From NCBI GenBank assembly GCA_002480525.1, contig DLCH01000009.1, positions 62,001 through 126,000 on the forward strand: a stretch of DNA of 64,000 nt, in the 5' to 3' direction. Numbering within the stretch: the first letter of the stretch is position 1; every line of letters starts with the position of its first letter. Positions 44,437 to 53,801 of this stretch are shown one piece after another. Both the position numbers and the translations under genes were made by a program. Source of the stretch: Gammaproteobacteria bacterium UBA7803 (lineage in GTDB: Bacteria; Pseudomonadota; Gammaproteobacteria; Pseudomonadales; Azotimanducaceae). The notes below the pieces were generated by a model. It worked only from the letters and a program-made list of their open reading frames with translations, was not told the origin of the DNA and searched no databases.

Positions 44437-44862
44437 ACTTCCCGCTGATCCCGGCGGGAAAATCCCGACGCCACCCGTACCGACCGGCCCGCCGCTGGAG
44501 CGACGGTCTGCCGACCCTCGTGGGAGGGCTGCGGGCATGCTAACCGAGCCTGCGGCAGATACAACCGATGCGCCGGCGGGCGCGGCGTCGACCCGCCGCC
44601 CTGGCGGACACGCCCAGGACGCCGCCGCGCACTGCCGCGCAGCCGGAACGTGCGCCGTGTCTCATGCCGGACGGTGCCTTTCCGCAGCCTTTCCTATACT
44701 CAGACGATAACGGCCGATCCCGTTCGACGCCTGGCGTCCTGCCCCACTCGCGGAGTCCCGCCGGGGCCGCGGTCGGTCCTGGCATGGGGAATCGAGTCTG
44801 CGATCCATGAGCGAGCAAAGCGGCAAACGCGGCCGATCCCGGTTCGGCCGGGCCCATCGGCG
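44437..44862. other. Intergenic region between tRNA-Leu and the REC-GGDEF-EAL gene
   Basis: 426 bases without a convincing gene. TATACT at 44695-44700 is a good -10 hexamer for the signalling operon, but no good -35 lies 16-18 bases upstream. The frame of the signalling gene is open further upstream, but the REC domain needs only the ATG at 44863. Confidence 0.5.
44439..44460 (+). terminator. Weak hairpin after tRNA-Leu
   Basis: TTCCCGC and GCGGGAA form a 7-bp stem with an 8-base loop, 2 bases after the CCA end. No T run follows, so it may be a processing or Rho-associated structure rather than an intrinsic terminator. Confidence 0.35.
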
Positions 44863-46650
44863 ATGAGCGGGGTCGGCGCCAGCACGGCGGCGGCCGAGGC
44901 CATCGACGTCGACCAGCCGATCCTGGTCGTCGACGACGTCGCCGACAACTGCCACATCGTCAGCCGCCGGCTGGAGCTGCGCGGCTTCGAGGTGGTGTCC
45001 GCGACCAGCGGCGAGGCGGCCCTGGCCCTGCTGTCCCGGCAGCCGGTGTCGCTGGTGCTGCTGGACGTGATGATGCCGGTCATGAACGGCTACGAGGTGC
45101 TGGCGGCCATGCAGCAGCGCCTCGGCGACGCCACGCCGCCGGTGATCATGCTGACCGCCCGGGACGCGCCCGAGGAGATCGCCCGGGCCATCGAGCTCGG
45201 CGCCTGCGACTACGTCACCAAGCCGTTCGACTTCCGGGTCCTCGAAGCCCGCATCCGCGCCCACCTGAAGCGCGCCCGCAGCACCGGCGACCTGCGCCTG
45301 CGCACCTCGGAGCTCGAAGCCCACCTGCAGAGCCTGAGCGACCGCCAGCGGCTCGACCCGCTCACCGGCCTGGAGAACATCCGCGCCTTCGAGGCGGCGG
45401 TGTCGCGGTCCCTCGCCCAGGCCCGCTCCAGCGCCGACGAGCACGTGCTGTGCGTGTGCGCCGTCGAGGAGATGCAGGCCATCAACCACACCTACGGCCC
45501 GGCCACCGGCGACGCGCTGCTGCGCTCGGTGGCCGACCTGCTGCGCGACGAGGTCGGAACCGGCGCCACCATCGGCCGCCTGCGCGGGGACAAGTTCGCC
45601 ATCCTGTTCCACAGCACCGGGCTCGACGACGCCCGCAACGTGGCCGAACGGCTGCTCCACCGGGTCACCGACCACACGCTACAGGTCGGCGGCGAGATGC
45701 TGACGGTCTCCATCAGCATCGGCCTGTCGCCGGTCAAGCCCGAGCACACCAGCGTGCTGTCGCTGATTCACGGCGCCGAGCACGCCTGCAAACTGGCCCG
45801 CACCGAGGGCAGCAACCACATCCGGACCTTCCACGCCGGCGACGAGCAGCTCGACGACGTACGGGCCAACATGCGCTGGGCGATGAAGCTCAAGCAGGCG
45901 CTGCGCGAGGACGCGCTGGTGCTGTACGCCCAGCCCATCGTCGCGTGCGCCGCCGAGCCCGGCCCGGCGAGCCGTTTCGAGGTGCTGGTACGCATGCTCG
46001 ACGACGGCAAGATCGTCAGCCCGGGCATGTTCCTGCCGGCCATCGAGAAGCACGGGCTGGCCACGGAGCTCGACCGCTGGGTGCTGGACCACACCCTGTC
46101 CTATCTCGCGGGCCTGCCCGACAGCGTCCGCGCCAACGCCGAGCGCATCAGCATCAATCTGTCCGGCCACTCCCTGGGCAGCCGCAAGTTCCGCGACTAC
46201 GCCATCGCCCGGGTGCGGGAGGGCGGCGTCGCCGCGTCGATGGTCTGCTTCGAGATCACCGAGACCGCGGCGGTGGTGCATCTCGACCACGCGATGGAGT
46301 TCATCCACGCGCTGAAGGATCTCGGCGTGTCCTTCGCGCTGGACGACTTCGGGTCCGGGGTCAGCTCCTTCGGCTACCTGCGCTCCCTGCCGGTGGACTG
46401 CCTCAAGGTCGACGGTCAGTTCGTGCGCCACATCGACGCCTCGGCCCTCGATCGCGGCATCGTCACCGCCATCAACCAGATCGCCCACGTCATGGGCATG
46501 GAAACCGTCGCCGAATTCGTCGAGAACGAGCAGACCGTGGTGGAACTGCGCAACATCGGCGTCGACTACCTTCAGGGATACCACCTCGGCAGACCCTGCC
46601 CGCTGGACGACTACCTGCGCCGGTCCACGCCGGCCGGGACGGTCCGGTGA
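44863..46650 (+). CDS. Response regulator with degenerate GGDEF and EAL domains (c-di-GMP phosphodiesterase)
   Basis: 595 aa, REC-GGDEF-EAL. The receiver has phosphoacceptor D68 (LLDVMMP), acidic pocket D24/D25 and K120. The GGDEF site reads RGDKF (241-245), so it cannot synthesise c-di-GMP and may bind GTP as a sensor. The EAL domain has EVL (373-375) within RFEVLVRM, ETAAV, DDFGSGVSSFGYLRSLPVDCLKVD and TVAEFVEN, which keeps the metal and catalytic residues, so it should hydrolyse c-di-GMP. Its stop overlaps the histidine kinase start by 4 bases (GTGA), so the kinase probably phosphorylates it. Confidence 0.93.
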   Translation: MSGVGASTAAAEAIDVDQPILVVDDVADNCHIVSRRLELRGFEVVSATSGEAALALLSRQPVSLVLLDVMMPVMNGYEVLAAMQQRLGDATPPVIMLTARDAPEEIARAIELGACDYVTKPFDFRVLEARIRAHLKRARSTGDLRLRTSELEAHLQSLSDRQRLDPLTGLENIRAFEAAVSRSLAQARSSADEHVLCVCAVEEMQAINHTYGPATGDALLRSVADLLRDEVGTGATIGRLRGDKFAILFHSTGLDDARNVAERLLHRVTDHTLQVGGEMLTVSISIGLSPVKPEHTSVLSLIHGAEHACKLARTEGSNHIRTFHAGDEQLDDVRANMRWAMKLKQALREDALVLYAQPIVACAAEPGPASRFEVLVRMLDDGKIVSPGMFLPAIEKHGLATELDRWVLDHTLSYLAGLPDSVRANAERISINLSGHSLGSRKFRDYAIARVREGGVAASMVCFEITETAAVVHLDHAMEFIHALKDLGVSFALDDFGSGVSSFGYLRSLPVDCLKVDGQFVRHIDASALDRGIVTAINQIAHVMGMETVAEFVENEQTVVELRNIGVDYLQGYHLGRPCPLDDYLRRSTPAGTVR

Positions 46651-48866
46651 GCGTCGCCATTCAGGGTGCCGCAGCCGCCGGCGCCGGTGCCCTCGCCGGC
46701 GCCGCCGTGGCCGGTGCCGCGGCCGCGCTGCTCGGCCTGCCGGCGCCGGCCTGGCTGATCGGCCTGGTGGCCGCGGCCGGCGCGGCGGCCGGCACCGCGG
46801 CGCCGATCCGGTCCCTGCGACTGGCCCTCGACCGGCTGGCCCGGCTGGCGCTGACCACGGACGCCGACCCCCGGGACACCGCCGATCTGCGCAGCCGTGC
46901 CGACGAGCTCGGCGAGCTCGGCCGGGCGATCTCCGACCTCAAGGGACGGGTCGAGCATCGCAACTCCGCCCTCACCCAGGCCTACCTGTCCGTCATGGAG
47001 ACGGAACAGCGGCTGTCCGCCATCGTCGACCACATGATCGAAGGGGTGCTGATCATCGAGACCAGCGGCGTCATCATGCGCGCCAACCTCGCCGCCCACC
47101 GCATCCTCGGGTTCGAGCCCGGCGCCCTGTGCGAAACGCCCCTGGAGGACCTGCTGCCAGAGGCCGACCGCCGCGCCGACCTGCTCGGCCGACTCGCCGC
47201 CCTGGCGGACCAGCAGAGCCCCGGCGGGGCGGACCCGGTGCTGCACGAGGTCCGCGGCCGGGACGGGCGGCGGATTCCGATCGAGCTGTCGGTCACACGA
47301 ATCGAGCAGGACGGCCGCAGCTTCTTCTGCATCACCGCCCGGGACGTGACCCAGCGCCGCCGCATGGAGCAGGAGCTGGAGCACAGCCGGCGCTTCCTCG
47401 ACCGGACCCTCGAGCTGATGCCGGTGGCCGTGTTCATCAAGGACGCCGAGACCCTGGAGTTCCTCAAGGTCAATCAGGCGATGGAACGCCTGACCGGCCT
47501 GCCCAAGCGGCTGTTCCTCGGCCATGGCAACCACGAGCTGCCGGTGCTCGATCACGCCACCGCCGCACGCTTCGAGGCGGCGGAGCGGGACCTGGTCGCC
47601 GGCAAGCTGCCACGGCTGGTGAACCGCTTCGACATCCCCACCACCCGCGGCCCCCGCACCCTGCGCGGCACCACCGTGCCGCTGTCCGACGAAGGCGGCA
47701 CGGTCTCGCACCTCGTCGGCGTGCTGGAGGACCTGAGCGAGGAGGCGGCCGCCCGCCGCGATCTCGAAGCCGAAACGGCGCGGGTCGAGCACTACCTCAA
47801 GCTGGCCGGCGCGGCGATCCTGGAGATCGACCAGGACGGGTGCGTGTGCCTGGCCAACGACACGGCCCTGACGCTGCTGAAGCGGGAGCGGGACGACCTG
47901 ATCGGACGGCACTACGTCAGCCTGTCGGACCGGCCGTGGATCACGCCGGACATCCAGGCCCGCATCGAGTCCTGGCTGTCCGGCGAGAACGAAACGCCGC
48001 TGTCCTTCGACAGCCGACATGGCGACACCTGGGTCCGCTGGCGGGTCGGCGTCCGTCAGGACCCGGGCAGCGGCGACATCGTCACGGCGGTGGGCGAGGA
48101 CCTCACCGCAGTGCTCAAGGAGAAGCACCGGGCCGAGGCGGCGAACCAGGCCAAGGACCAGTTCCTGTCGAACATGGGTCACGAGCTGCGCACGCCCCTG
48201 AACGTGATCCTCGGCTACGCGGAGATGCTCGAGGATCTCGCCCGGGAGGCGGGCCGCGCCCAGGAAGCCGAGGACCTGGGACGCATCGTCGGCGCCGGCC
48301 GGCGCCTGCTGACCCTGATCAACGAGGTGCTCGAGCTGGCCCGCAGCGAGAGCGGCCAGCGTGCGCCGAGCTACGACTCGATCGACGTCGACCGCCTGGT
48401 GGCCGAGGTGCGGACGGTCATCGACCCCAAGATCGCAGCCAACGGCAACCGGTTGAGCGTGACCGCCGATCAGCAGGGTCCCTGCGTGTCGGACGCGTCG
48501 ATGGTGCGGACCATCCTGCTCAATCTGCTCGGCAACTCGGCCAAATTCACCCGGGACGGCGAGGTCACCCTGCAGATCGTCGCCGGGCCCGGCGGCGTGA
48601 CGCTGAGCGTCCGCGACACCGGCGCCGGCATCGCCGCCGCCGATCTGGAGCGCGTGTTCGAGCCGTTCGTGCAGGCCGACAGCTCGACGTCGCGCGCCTT
48701 CGGCGGGTCGGGGCTGGGGCTCGCCCTGTGCAAGCGCTTCTGCGAGCAGCTCGGGGGACGCATCCACGTGGACAGCGAACCCGGCAGCGGCAGCACCTTC
48801 ACCGTGTCGATCCCCGGCGCCTCGGTGGCGGCCGCGGACGCGCCACCGAGCCAGGCCAGGCTCTGA
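46647..48866 (+). CDS. Membrane-anchored multi-PAS sensor histidine kinase
   Basis: 739 aa. Two hydrophobic helices at the N terminus (roughly 5-30 and 33-55, rich in Ala and Gly) with almost no periplasmic loop, a HAMP-like segment, three PAS domains (beginning near EQRLSAIVDHMIEG, LDRTLELMPVAVFI and VEHYLKLAGAAILEI), then HisKA with His512 in SNMGHELRTPLNVILGY and an HATPase with LLNLLGNSAKFT (N box), VRDTGAGI and GGSGLGLALCKR. There is no receiver domain. It starts with GTG inside the previous gene and so pairs with the c-di-GMP phosphodiesterase regulator. The input signal is unknown. Confidence 0.93.
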   Translation: MSVAIQGAAAAGAGALAGAAVAGAAAALLGLPAPAWLIGLVAAAGAAAGTAAPIRSLRLALDRLARLALTTDADPRDTADLRSRADELGELGRAISDLKGRVEHRNSALTQAYLSVMETEQRLSAIVDHMIEGVLIIETSGVIMRANLAAHRILGFEPGALCETPLEDLLPEADRRADLLGRLAALADQQSPGGADPVLHEVRGRDGRRIPIELSVTRIEQDGRSFFCITARDVTQRRRMEQELEHSRRFLDRTLELMPVAVFIKDAETLEFLKVNQAMERLTGLPKRLFLGHGNHELPVLDHATAARFEAAERDLVAGKLPRLVNRFDIPTTRGPRTLRGTTVPLSDEGGTVSHLVGVLEDLSEEAAARRDLEAETARVEHYLKLAGAAILEIDQDGCVCLANDTALTLLKRERDDLIGRHYVSLSDRPWITPDIQARIESWLSGENETPLSFDSRHGDTWVRWRVGVRQDPGSGDIVTAVGEDLTAVLKEKHRAEAANQAKDQFLSNMGHELRTPLNVILGYAEMLEDLAREAGRAQEAEDLGRIVGAGRRLLTLINEVLELARSESGQRAPSYDSIDVDRLVAEVRTVIDPKIAANGNRLSVTADQQGPCVSDASMVRTILLNLLGNSAKFTRDGEVTLQIVAGPGGVTLSVRDTGAGIAAADLERVFEPFVQADSSTSRAFGGSGLGLALCKRFCEQLGGRIHVDSEPGSGSTFTVSIPGASVAAADAPPSQARL

Positions 48867-48994
48867 GGCCCGTCCGGACGGCGGGGCAACGGAAACGTGA
48901 ACACCGTCACGGAATGGCATCGGGCCACCTGCCGCCCCGCGGGAGCGCCGGTCACCCGGCATAGAATGGCCTCGATGCAGACCCGAACGCCGCC

Positions 48995-49684
48995 ATGATC
49001 CAGGACGAACCCACCGCCGGCCGGCCGCCCGCCCGCGCTCCCCGCCACGAAGGGAGCCGCGACCTGGCGATGCTGACGCGGGCCAACCACGAAATGCGCT
49101 CGCCGCTGTCGGTGATTCTCGGCGTGTTCGAGCTGCTGGAGAATTCGCCCGGTCTCGCGCCGGCGGAAGCCCCCTTCGTGGAGCTCGGTCACGACGCCGC
49201 GCTGGACCTGCTGGCCCAGGCGGACGCGCTGCGTCTGTACTCCGCGCTGCAGCGCGACCTGATCACCCTCGAACCGGAGCCCGTCGAGGTCGCGCCACTC
49301 GCCCGTGACCACCTGGAGGCCGCCTGCGCCGGCCTGGACGTGGACATCGACCCGAGCACCGGCGACAACGTCCGCGCGCACTGCGACTCGGGCTACCTCG
49401 GCGTGGTCCTCACCGCGCTGTGCCGGCAGCTCTCCCTCGGGCTTCCGTCACGGGCGGCCCGGCCACATCTCGTGGTGGAGGCGCACCGCGACGGCGATCG
49501 CGCTGCGGTGGTGGAGGTGCGGCGCGCCGACGCCGAAGCGCCGGCGGCGCAGGCCGCCGAGCCGGCCGGAGACCTGGCCGTGACCCTCGACAACGCCTAC
49601 CGGCTGGTCGCCCTGATGGGCGGCTCGATCCTTCTCGACGTCGACGCCGGCTATCTGGCGCTGAGGCTCCCCCAGGCCGGCTGA
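48995..49684 (+). CDS. Orphan HisKA-type protein with a degenerate ATPase domain
   Basis: 229 aa. LTRANHEMRSPLSVILGVFELLEN near the N terminus matches a HisKA dimerisation helix with His32. The following helix (VELGHDAALDLLAQADALRLYS) completes a four-helix bundle in a dimer. The C-terminal half resembles an HATPase fold in outline (a final DNAYRLVALMGGSILLDV segment) but lacks recognisable N, G1 and G2 boxes, so it probably does not bind ATP. It may be a histidine phosphotransferase or a scaffold for the kinase gene just upstream (128-base gap). Confidence 0.65.
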   Translation: MIQDEPTAGRPPARAPRHEGSRDLAMLTRANHEMRSPLSVILGVFELLENSPGLAPAEAPFVELGHDAALDLLAQADALRLYSALQRDLITLEPEPVEVAPLARDHLEAACAGLDVDIDPSTGDNVRAHCDSGYLGVVLTALCRQLSLGLPSRAARPHLVVEAHRDGDRAAVVEVRRADAEAPAAQAAEPAGDLAVTLDNAYRLVALMGGSILLDVDAGYLALRLPQAG

Positions 49685-49847
49685 CCCGCCGCTAGCGGCC
49701 CACTGGCGTCGGACAATCTTCCTGCCCGCCGAACCCCTCCGCCTCCCGGGCGGTCTATGGCTGGAGTCCGCGACCCGGACTGACAAGCCAATCAACAACA
49801 GACAAGTCGGTCGACGGCGCACCGCCAGCACCGAACGGGGGTTCTTC

Positions 49848-50450
49848 ATGTTCTCGATAAGCGGATTCCAGCGGCTGCAGGAACGATTCACCACGGCGCT
49901 GACGGCGGCGGACGGGCTCGGCCCCCTGCTGCTGAGACTCTATCTGGCGCCGGTGATGATTCAGGCGGGCTGGACCAAATTCGCCGCCTTCGAGGACACC
50001 GCCGCCTGGATGGGCAATCCGGACTGGGGGCTGGGGCTGCCGCTGCCCTACCTGATGACGGCGCTGGCCGCGGGCACCGAGCTGATCGGCGGCGCCGCGC
50101 TGCTGCTCGGCCTGGCCACCCGCTGGTTCGCCATTCCGCTGATCGTCACCATGCTGGTGGCCATCTTCGCGGTGCACTGGCCGAACGGCTGGCTGGCCAT
50201 CGCCGACTGCTCGAGCTGGCTGGCCAACGACCGGGTGCTGGAGGCGTGCGAGCGCAAGGCCCGGGCCATCGACATCCTGCGGGAGCACGGCAACTACGGC
50301 TGGCTCACCGCCCGCGGCAGCATCACGATTCTCAACAACGGCATCGAGTTCGCCGTGACCTACCTGGTCATGCTGGTGTCGCTGCTGTTCACCGGCGGCG
50401 GCCGGCACACCAGCATCGACTACTGGCTGCAGCGGCGGTTCGGGGGCTGA
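49848..50450 (+). CDS. DoxX-family membrane protein
   Basis: 200 aa. Membrane segments at about 24-40 (LLLRLYLAPVMIQAGWTKF), 66-88 (PYLMTALAAGTELIGGAALLLG), 90-112 and 165-185. The pattern LRLYLAPVMIQAGWTKF followed by TELIGGAALLLGLATRW is that of DoxX/SURF4-like proteins. An insert of about 45 residues with three cysteines lies between helices 3 and 4 and is unusual for the family. The role of DoxX in bacteria is unsettled (thiosulfate oxidation or oxidative stress). It stands alone on this strand. Confidence 0.8.
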   Translation: MFSISGFQRLQERFTTALTAADGLGPLLLRLYLAPVMIQAGWTKFAAFEDTAAWMGNPDWGLGLPLPYLMTALAAGTELIGGAALLLGLATRWFAIPLIVTMLVAIFAVHWPNGWLAIADCSSWLANDRVLEACERKARAIDILREHGNYGWLTARGSITILNNGIEFAVTYLVMLVSLLFTGGGRHTSIDYWLQRRFGG

Positions 50451-50522
50451 CGGGCGCCGCACGGGCTACGAAGCCCCGGCGCCGTTACACTGGCGCCCTG
50501 GGAACATCGAACGGGAGACGCC

Positions 50523-51722
50523 GTGCGTCCGATCCGCTGCCTGCTGCTGCTCGCCCTGTCGACCTGCTCCGCCGGGGCGCTGGCCCGGGACTACGCGCTG
50601 CTGTACCAGGCCGAGTTCCTGCCCGACCAGGGCCACGCCCGCGCCGAGATCGTCGTGACCCAGGAGGGCCCCGGGCTCACCCTGCTGGACCTCAACGCCC
50701 CGCCGGAGACGTATTCGGCCTTCGACGGCGACGGCTCGGTGACCCGGCAGGGCGATCGGGTCGTCTGGAAGGTGCCGCGGGAAGGCGGCACCCTGCGCTA
50801 TCGCGTGGTGGTGGACCACAAGCGCGGCGGCGCGTGGGACGCCCGGCTGACGCCGGACTGGGCCATCGTGCGCCTCGACGACCTGTTTCCGCCCGCCCGC
50901 TCCCGGGCGAGACGCGGCGCCCATGCCCGCACCCGGCTGGTGCTGCACGGGCCACCGGGCTGGAGCTTCGAGACCCGCTACGGGCCGGTGGACGGCGACG
51001 GCGTGTCCGTCGAGACCCGCGGCCGGCGGCTCGACCGGCCGCTCGGCTGGCTCGCCGCCGGCGACCTCGGCATCCGTCGCACCCGCGTCGGCGACCGGCG
51101 CATCGCCATCGCCGGCCCGAAGGATCAGGACTTCCGCCGCATGGACGCCCTGGCCTTCCTGCGCTGGACCCTGCCCGAGCTGGTGCGGATCGCGCCGAGC
51201 TTTCCCGACCGGCTGCTGGTGGTCGGCGGTTCCCGGGACATGTGGCGCGGCGGACTGTCCGGGCCCGGCTCCCTGTACGTGCATCCCGACCGGCCGCTGA
51301 TCAGCGGCAACGCCACCAGCACGTTTCTGCACGAGCTGATGCACGTGGCCACGGAGGAGCCGCCGGCCCGGGGCGACGACTGGATCGTCGAGGGCATCGC
51401 CGAGTACTACAGCCTGGTGGTGCTGCTGCGCTCCGGGGCGATTTCCGGCCCCCGCTTCGAGCGCGCCTTCGGCATGCTGCGGGACTGGGCCGAGCGGGAC
51501 AGTGGCCGGCTCGCGGACCCCTCCACCGGCGCCGACACGGCCCGGGCGGTGCTGCTGTTCCGCGACCTGGACAACGAGCTCGCCGCCGCCGGCAGCAGCC
51601 TCGACGCCGTGGCGGCCGATCTGCTCGGCGGCCGGGTCAGCCGCCAGCGGCTGCGGACCCTGGTCGAGCGGGCGCTGGGAGGACGGTCGGGCGTGCTCGA
51701 CGCCGCCCTGGCCGGCGGCTAG
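50523..51722 (+). CDS. Exported gluzincin metallopeptidase (M61/M1-like)
   Basis: 399 aa, GTG start 6 bases after GGGAG. Signal peptide RCLLLLALSTCSAGALA. The N-terminal beta domain (YALLYQAEFLPDQGHARAEIVV) resembles the M61 N domain; HELMH with His270 and His274 (STFLHELMHVATEEP) and DWIVEGIAEYY (Glu290/Glu294) form the zinc site. The GLAEYY-like motif places it with gluzincins. A likely role is cleavage of peptides in the periplasm. It is convergent with acr3 (14 bases between stops) and not part of the arsenic operon. Confidence 0.8.
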   Translation: MRPIRCLLLLALSTCSAGALARDYALLYQAEFLPDQGHARAEIVVTQEGPGLTLLDLNAPPETYSAFDGDGSVTRQGDRVVWKVPREGGTLRYRVVVDHKRGGAWDARLTPDWAIVRLDDLFPPARSRARRGAHARTRLVLHGPPGWSFETRYGPVDGDGVSVETRGRRLDRPLGWLAAGDLGIRRTRVGDRRIAIAGPKDQDFRRMDALAFLRWTLPELVRIAPSFPDRLLVVGGSRDMWRGGLSGPGSLYVHPDRPLISGNATSTFLHELMHVATEEPPARGDDWIVEGIAEYYSLVVLLRSGAISGPRFERAFGMLRDWAERDSGRLADPSTGADTARAVLLFRDLDNELAAAGSSLDAVAADLLGGRVSRQRLRTLVERALGGRSGVLDAALAGG

Positions 51723-51736
51723 CGCGGCGGGACGGC

Positions 51737-52801
51737 TCAGGCCGGGGGAAAGGCGCCCCGCCAGCGGTTCGCCAGGGCCACCAGCGACAGCATCACCGGC
51801 ACTTCCACCAGCACCCCCACCACCGTGGCGAGGGCGGCCCCGGAGTCGAGGCCGAACAGGCTGATGGCCACCGCCACGGCCAGCTCGAAGAAGTTGGACG
51901 TGCCGATCAGCGCGCACGGCGCCGCCACCGGATACGGCACCCGCCACAGCCACGCCGCCCCGAAGGCCAGCAGAAAGATGCCGTAGGACTGAATCAGCAG
52001 CGGCACGCTGATCAGCGCGATGACCTCGGGCTGCTCGAGGATCACCTCGCCCTGGAAGGCGAACAGCAGCACCACCGTCGCCAGCAGCCCGACGATGGAC
52101 GCGGGCTTCACGGCGGCGGTGAATCGCTCCACCTCCGCGGCGGGCGCGCGGCCGGCACGCCGGGCGCGGCGCATCAGCGCGGCGCGGGTCGCCAGGCCCG
52201 CAGACAGCGGAACCACGACGTAGAGCACCACCGACAGCACCAGCGTCGACCAGGGCACCTCGATGTCCGTCACGCCGAGCAGCAGCGCGACGATGGGGGC
52301 GAACGCCACCACCATGACGAGATCGTTCACGGTCACCTGGACCAGGGTGTAGGTCGCGTCGCCACGGGTCAGGTGGGACCAGACGAACACCATGGCGGTG
52401 CACGGCGCCGCGCCGAGCAGGATCAGCCCCGCCAGATACTGCTGGGCGTCCGCCGGCGCCAGCCAGTCCGCGAACACCACCTCGAAGAACAGCACCCCGA
52501 GCGCTGCCATGGAGAACGGCTTGATCAGCCAGTTCACGACCAGCGTGATCGCCATGCCCTTGGGCCGGTCGCCGACGTGGCCGAGGCTGCGCGGGTCCAC
52601 GTTGACCATCATCGGGTAGACCATGGCCCAGACGAGCAGCGCGACCAGCAGATTGACCGAGGCCACCTCGAAGCCGGCCAGCAGCGCGACGCCGGCGGGA
52701 AGCAGGGACCCCAGCGCGACGCCGGCGGCGATGGCGAGGGCGATCCACAGGGACAGCCACCGCTCGAACAGGGCCATGCCGGGCTGGGCCGGGGGGCTCA
52801 C
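51737..52801 (-). CDS. acr3: Arsenite efflux permease, ACR3 family
   Basis: 354 aa with about ten membrane helices. LGAAPCTAMVFVWSHLTRGDATYTL contains the conserved catalytic cysteine, and IGTSNFFELAVAVAISLFG is the second ACR3 signature. It expels arsenite using the proton-motive force. The GTG start at 52801 overlaps the arsC stop by 4 bases (GTGA); Met9 is an alternative. It is the last gene of the arsR-arsI-arsC-acr3 operon and exports the arsenite that ArsC makes. Confidence 0.94.
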   Translation of the reverse strand: MSPPAQPGMALFERWLSLWIALAIAAGVALGSLLPAGVALLAGFEVASVNLLVALLVWAMVYPMMVNVDPRSLGHVGDRPKGMAITLVVNWLIKPFSMAALGVLFFEVVFADWLAPADAQQYLAGLILLGAAPCTAMVFVWSHLTRGDATYTLVQVTVNDLVMVVAFAPIVALLLGVTDIEVPWSTLVLSVVLYVVVPLSAGLATRAALMRRARRAGRAPAAEVERFTAAVKPASIVGLLATVVLLFAFQGEVILEQPEVIALISVPLLIQSYGIFLLAFGAAWLWRVPYPVAAPCALIGTSNFFELAVAVAISLFGLDSGAALATVVGVLVEVPVMLSLVALANRWRGAFPPA

Positions 52802-53310
52802 GGTTCCGCCCCCGTGCGCACCAGCCCGCACCGGGCGTGAATGCGCGCTGCGGCGTCGGCGAGGCCGGCGACTCCCACCGCCGGCGCCTCGGCTGCCAGC
52901 GCCTCGATGCGCCGGCGCAGCGCGTCGAAGGTCGCTTCGAAGGCCCCTCGGCGGTCCGCCGCCAACGCCGCCGCCGGGTCCGGGAGACTCCAGGCCACGG
53001 TCGCCGGCGCGCCCGGCCACACCGGGCAGGGCTCACGGCCGGCGGCGTCGCAGACGGTGACCACCAGGTCGATCCGCGGGGCGTCCACGCCCGCGAAGGC
53101 GTCGAACCCCTTCGACCGCAGCCCGTCGGTCGGCACGCCGGCCCGAGTCAGCACCTCGACGGCTTCCGGGGCGACCGCGCCGCGGGGCCGGGAGCCGGCG
53201 CTGAAACCGCGCAGCCTGCCGCCGCTCAGATGATTGGCGATGGCTTCGGCGAGAATGCTGCGGGCGGAATTGCCCGTGCACAGGAACAGCAGGTGACAGG
53301 GGCCGGCCAC
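52798..53310 (-). CDS. arsC: Arsenate reductase, low-molecular-weight phosphatase type
   Basis: 170 aa. LFLCTGNSARS gives Cys11 and Arg17 of the CX5R loop; Cys87 and Cys95 (VTVCDAAGREPC) are the resolving pair of the thioredoxin-coupled class, and Asp111 in LPDP is the general acid. It reduces arsenate to arsenite. A C-terminal stretch contains one further cysteine. It begins 5 bases after arsI and overlaps acr3 by 4 bases. Confidence 0.93.
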   Translation of the reverse strand: MAGPCHLLFLCTGNSARSILAEAIANHLSGGRLRGFSAGSRPRGAVAPEAVEVLTRAGVPTDGLRSKGFDAFAGVDAPRIDLVVTVCDAAGREPCPVWPGAPATVAWSLPDPAAALAADRRGAFEATFDALRRRIEALAAEAPAVGVAGLADAAARIHARCGLVRTGAEP

Positions 53311-53314
53311 GGGC

Positions 53315-53782
53315 TCAGCAGCACCGCTGGCGGATGTCGCCGGACCCGGCGCAGCAGGGCGACGCTTCCGGATCCGCCGTGGGCGCGGCCGGATCTGGCT
53401 GTCCGGCCGGCCCGCCGTACGTTTCCGCGTCGCCGTGGGTCAGGAACGTCTCCCAGGCGAGTCCGCCCGGATCCCGGGCCCAGGTCTTGTCCGATCGCGC
53501 ATAGCAGCAGGTGACGCCGGTCTCGTCGAGCACACCGGCCTCCAGGGCGGCGACGCGCTCACGCAGTCGGGCCAGTGCCTCCTCGCTGTCCGCCTGGATG
53601 CCCAGATGGTCGACACCCGGGGCGCTGCGCAGGCTGACGGCGAAGTTCACCCGCGGGTCCTCCAGCACCCAGCGCGCGTAGTCGGGCTTGCGCAGCGTCG
53701 GCGGCGCGCCGAACAGCCCGGAGTAGAAGTGGATCGACGCGTCCAGATCGGTCACGCCCAGGTTCACATGCAGTCGGTTCAT
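53315..53782 (-). CDS. arsI: ArsI/CadI-family dioxygenase (organoarsenical C-As lyase)
   Basis: 155 aa. A vicinal-oxygen-chelate fold: His5 (NRLHVNLGV), His59 (VDHLGIQ) and Glu111 (WETFLTHGD) are the Fe(II) ligands, and Cys92-Cys93 (TCCYARSDK) bind the trivalent arsenical. The C-terminal tail has further cysteine pairs (143-144, 154-155). It would demethylate methylarsenite to arsenite, which Acr3 exports. Two ATGs lie in frame; GAGGAG lies 8 bases before the one at 53782 but only 2 before the one at 53788, so the shorter form is chosen. 19 bases separate it from arsR. Confidence 0.9.
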   Translation of the reverse strand: MNRLHVNLGVTDLDASIHFYSGLFGAPPTLRKPDYARWVLEDPRVNFAVSLRSAPGVDHLGIQADSEEALARLRERVAALEAGVLDETGVTCCYARSDKTWARDPGGLAWETFLTHGDAETYGGPAGQPDPAAPTADPEASPCCAGSGDIRQRCC

Positions 53783-53801
53783 GATCATTGCTCCTCGGCA
53801 T

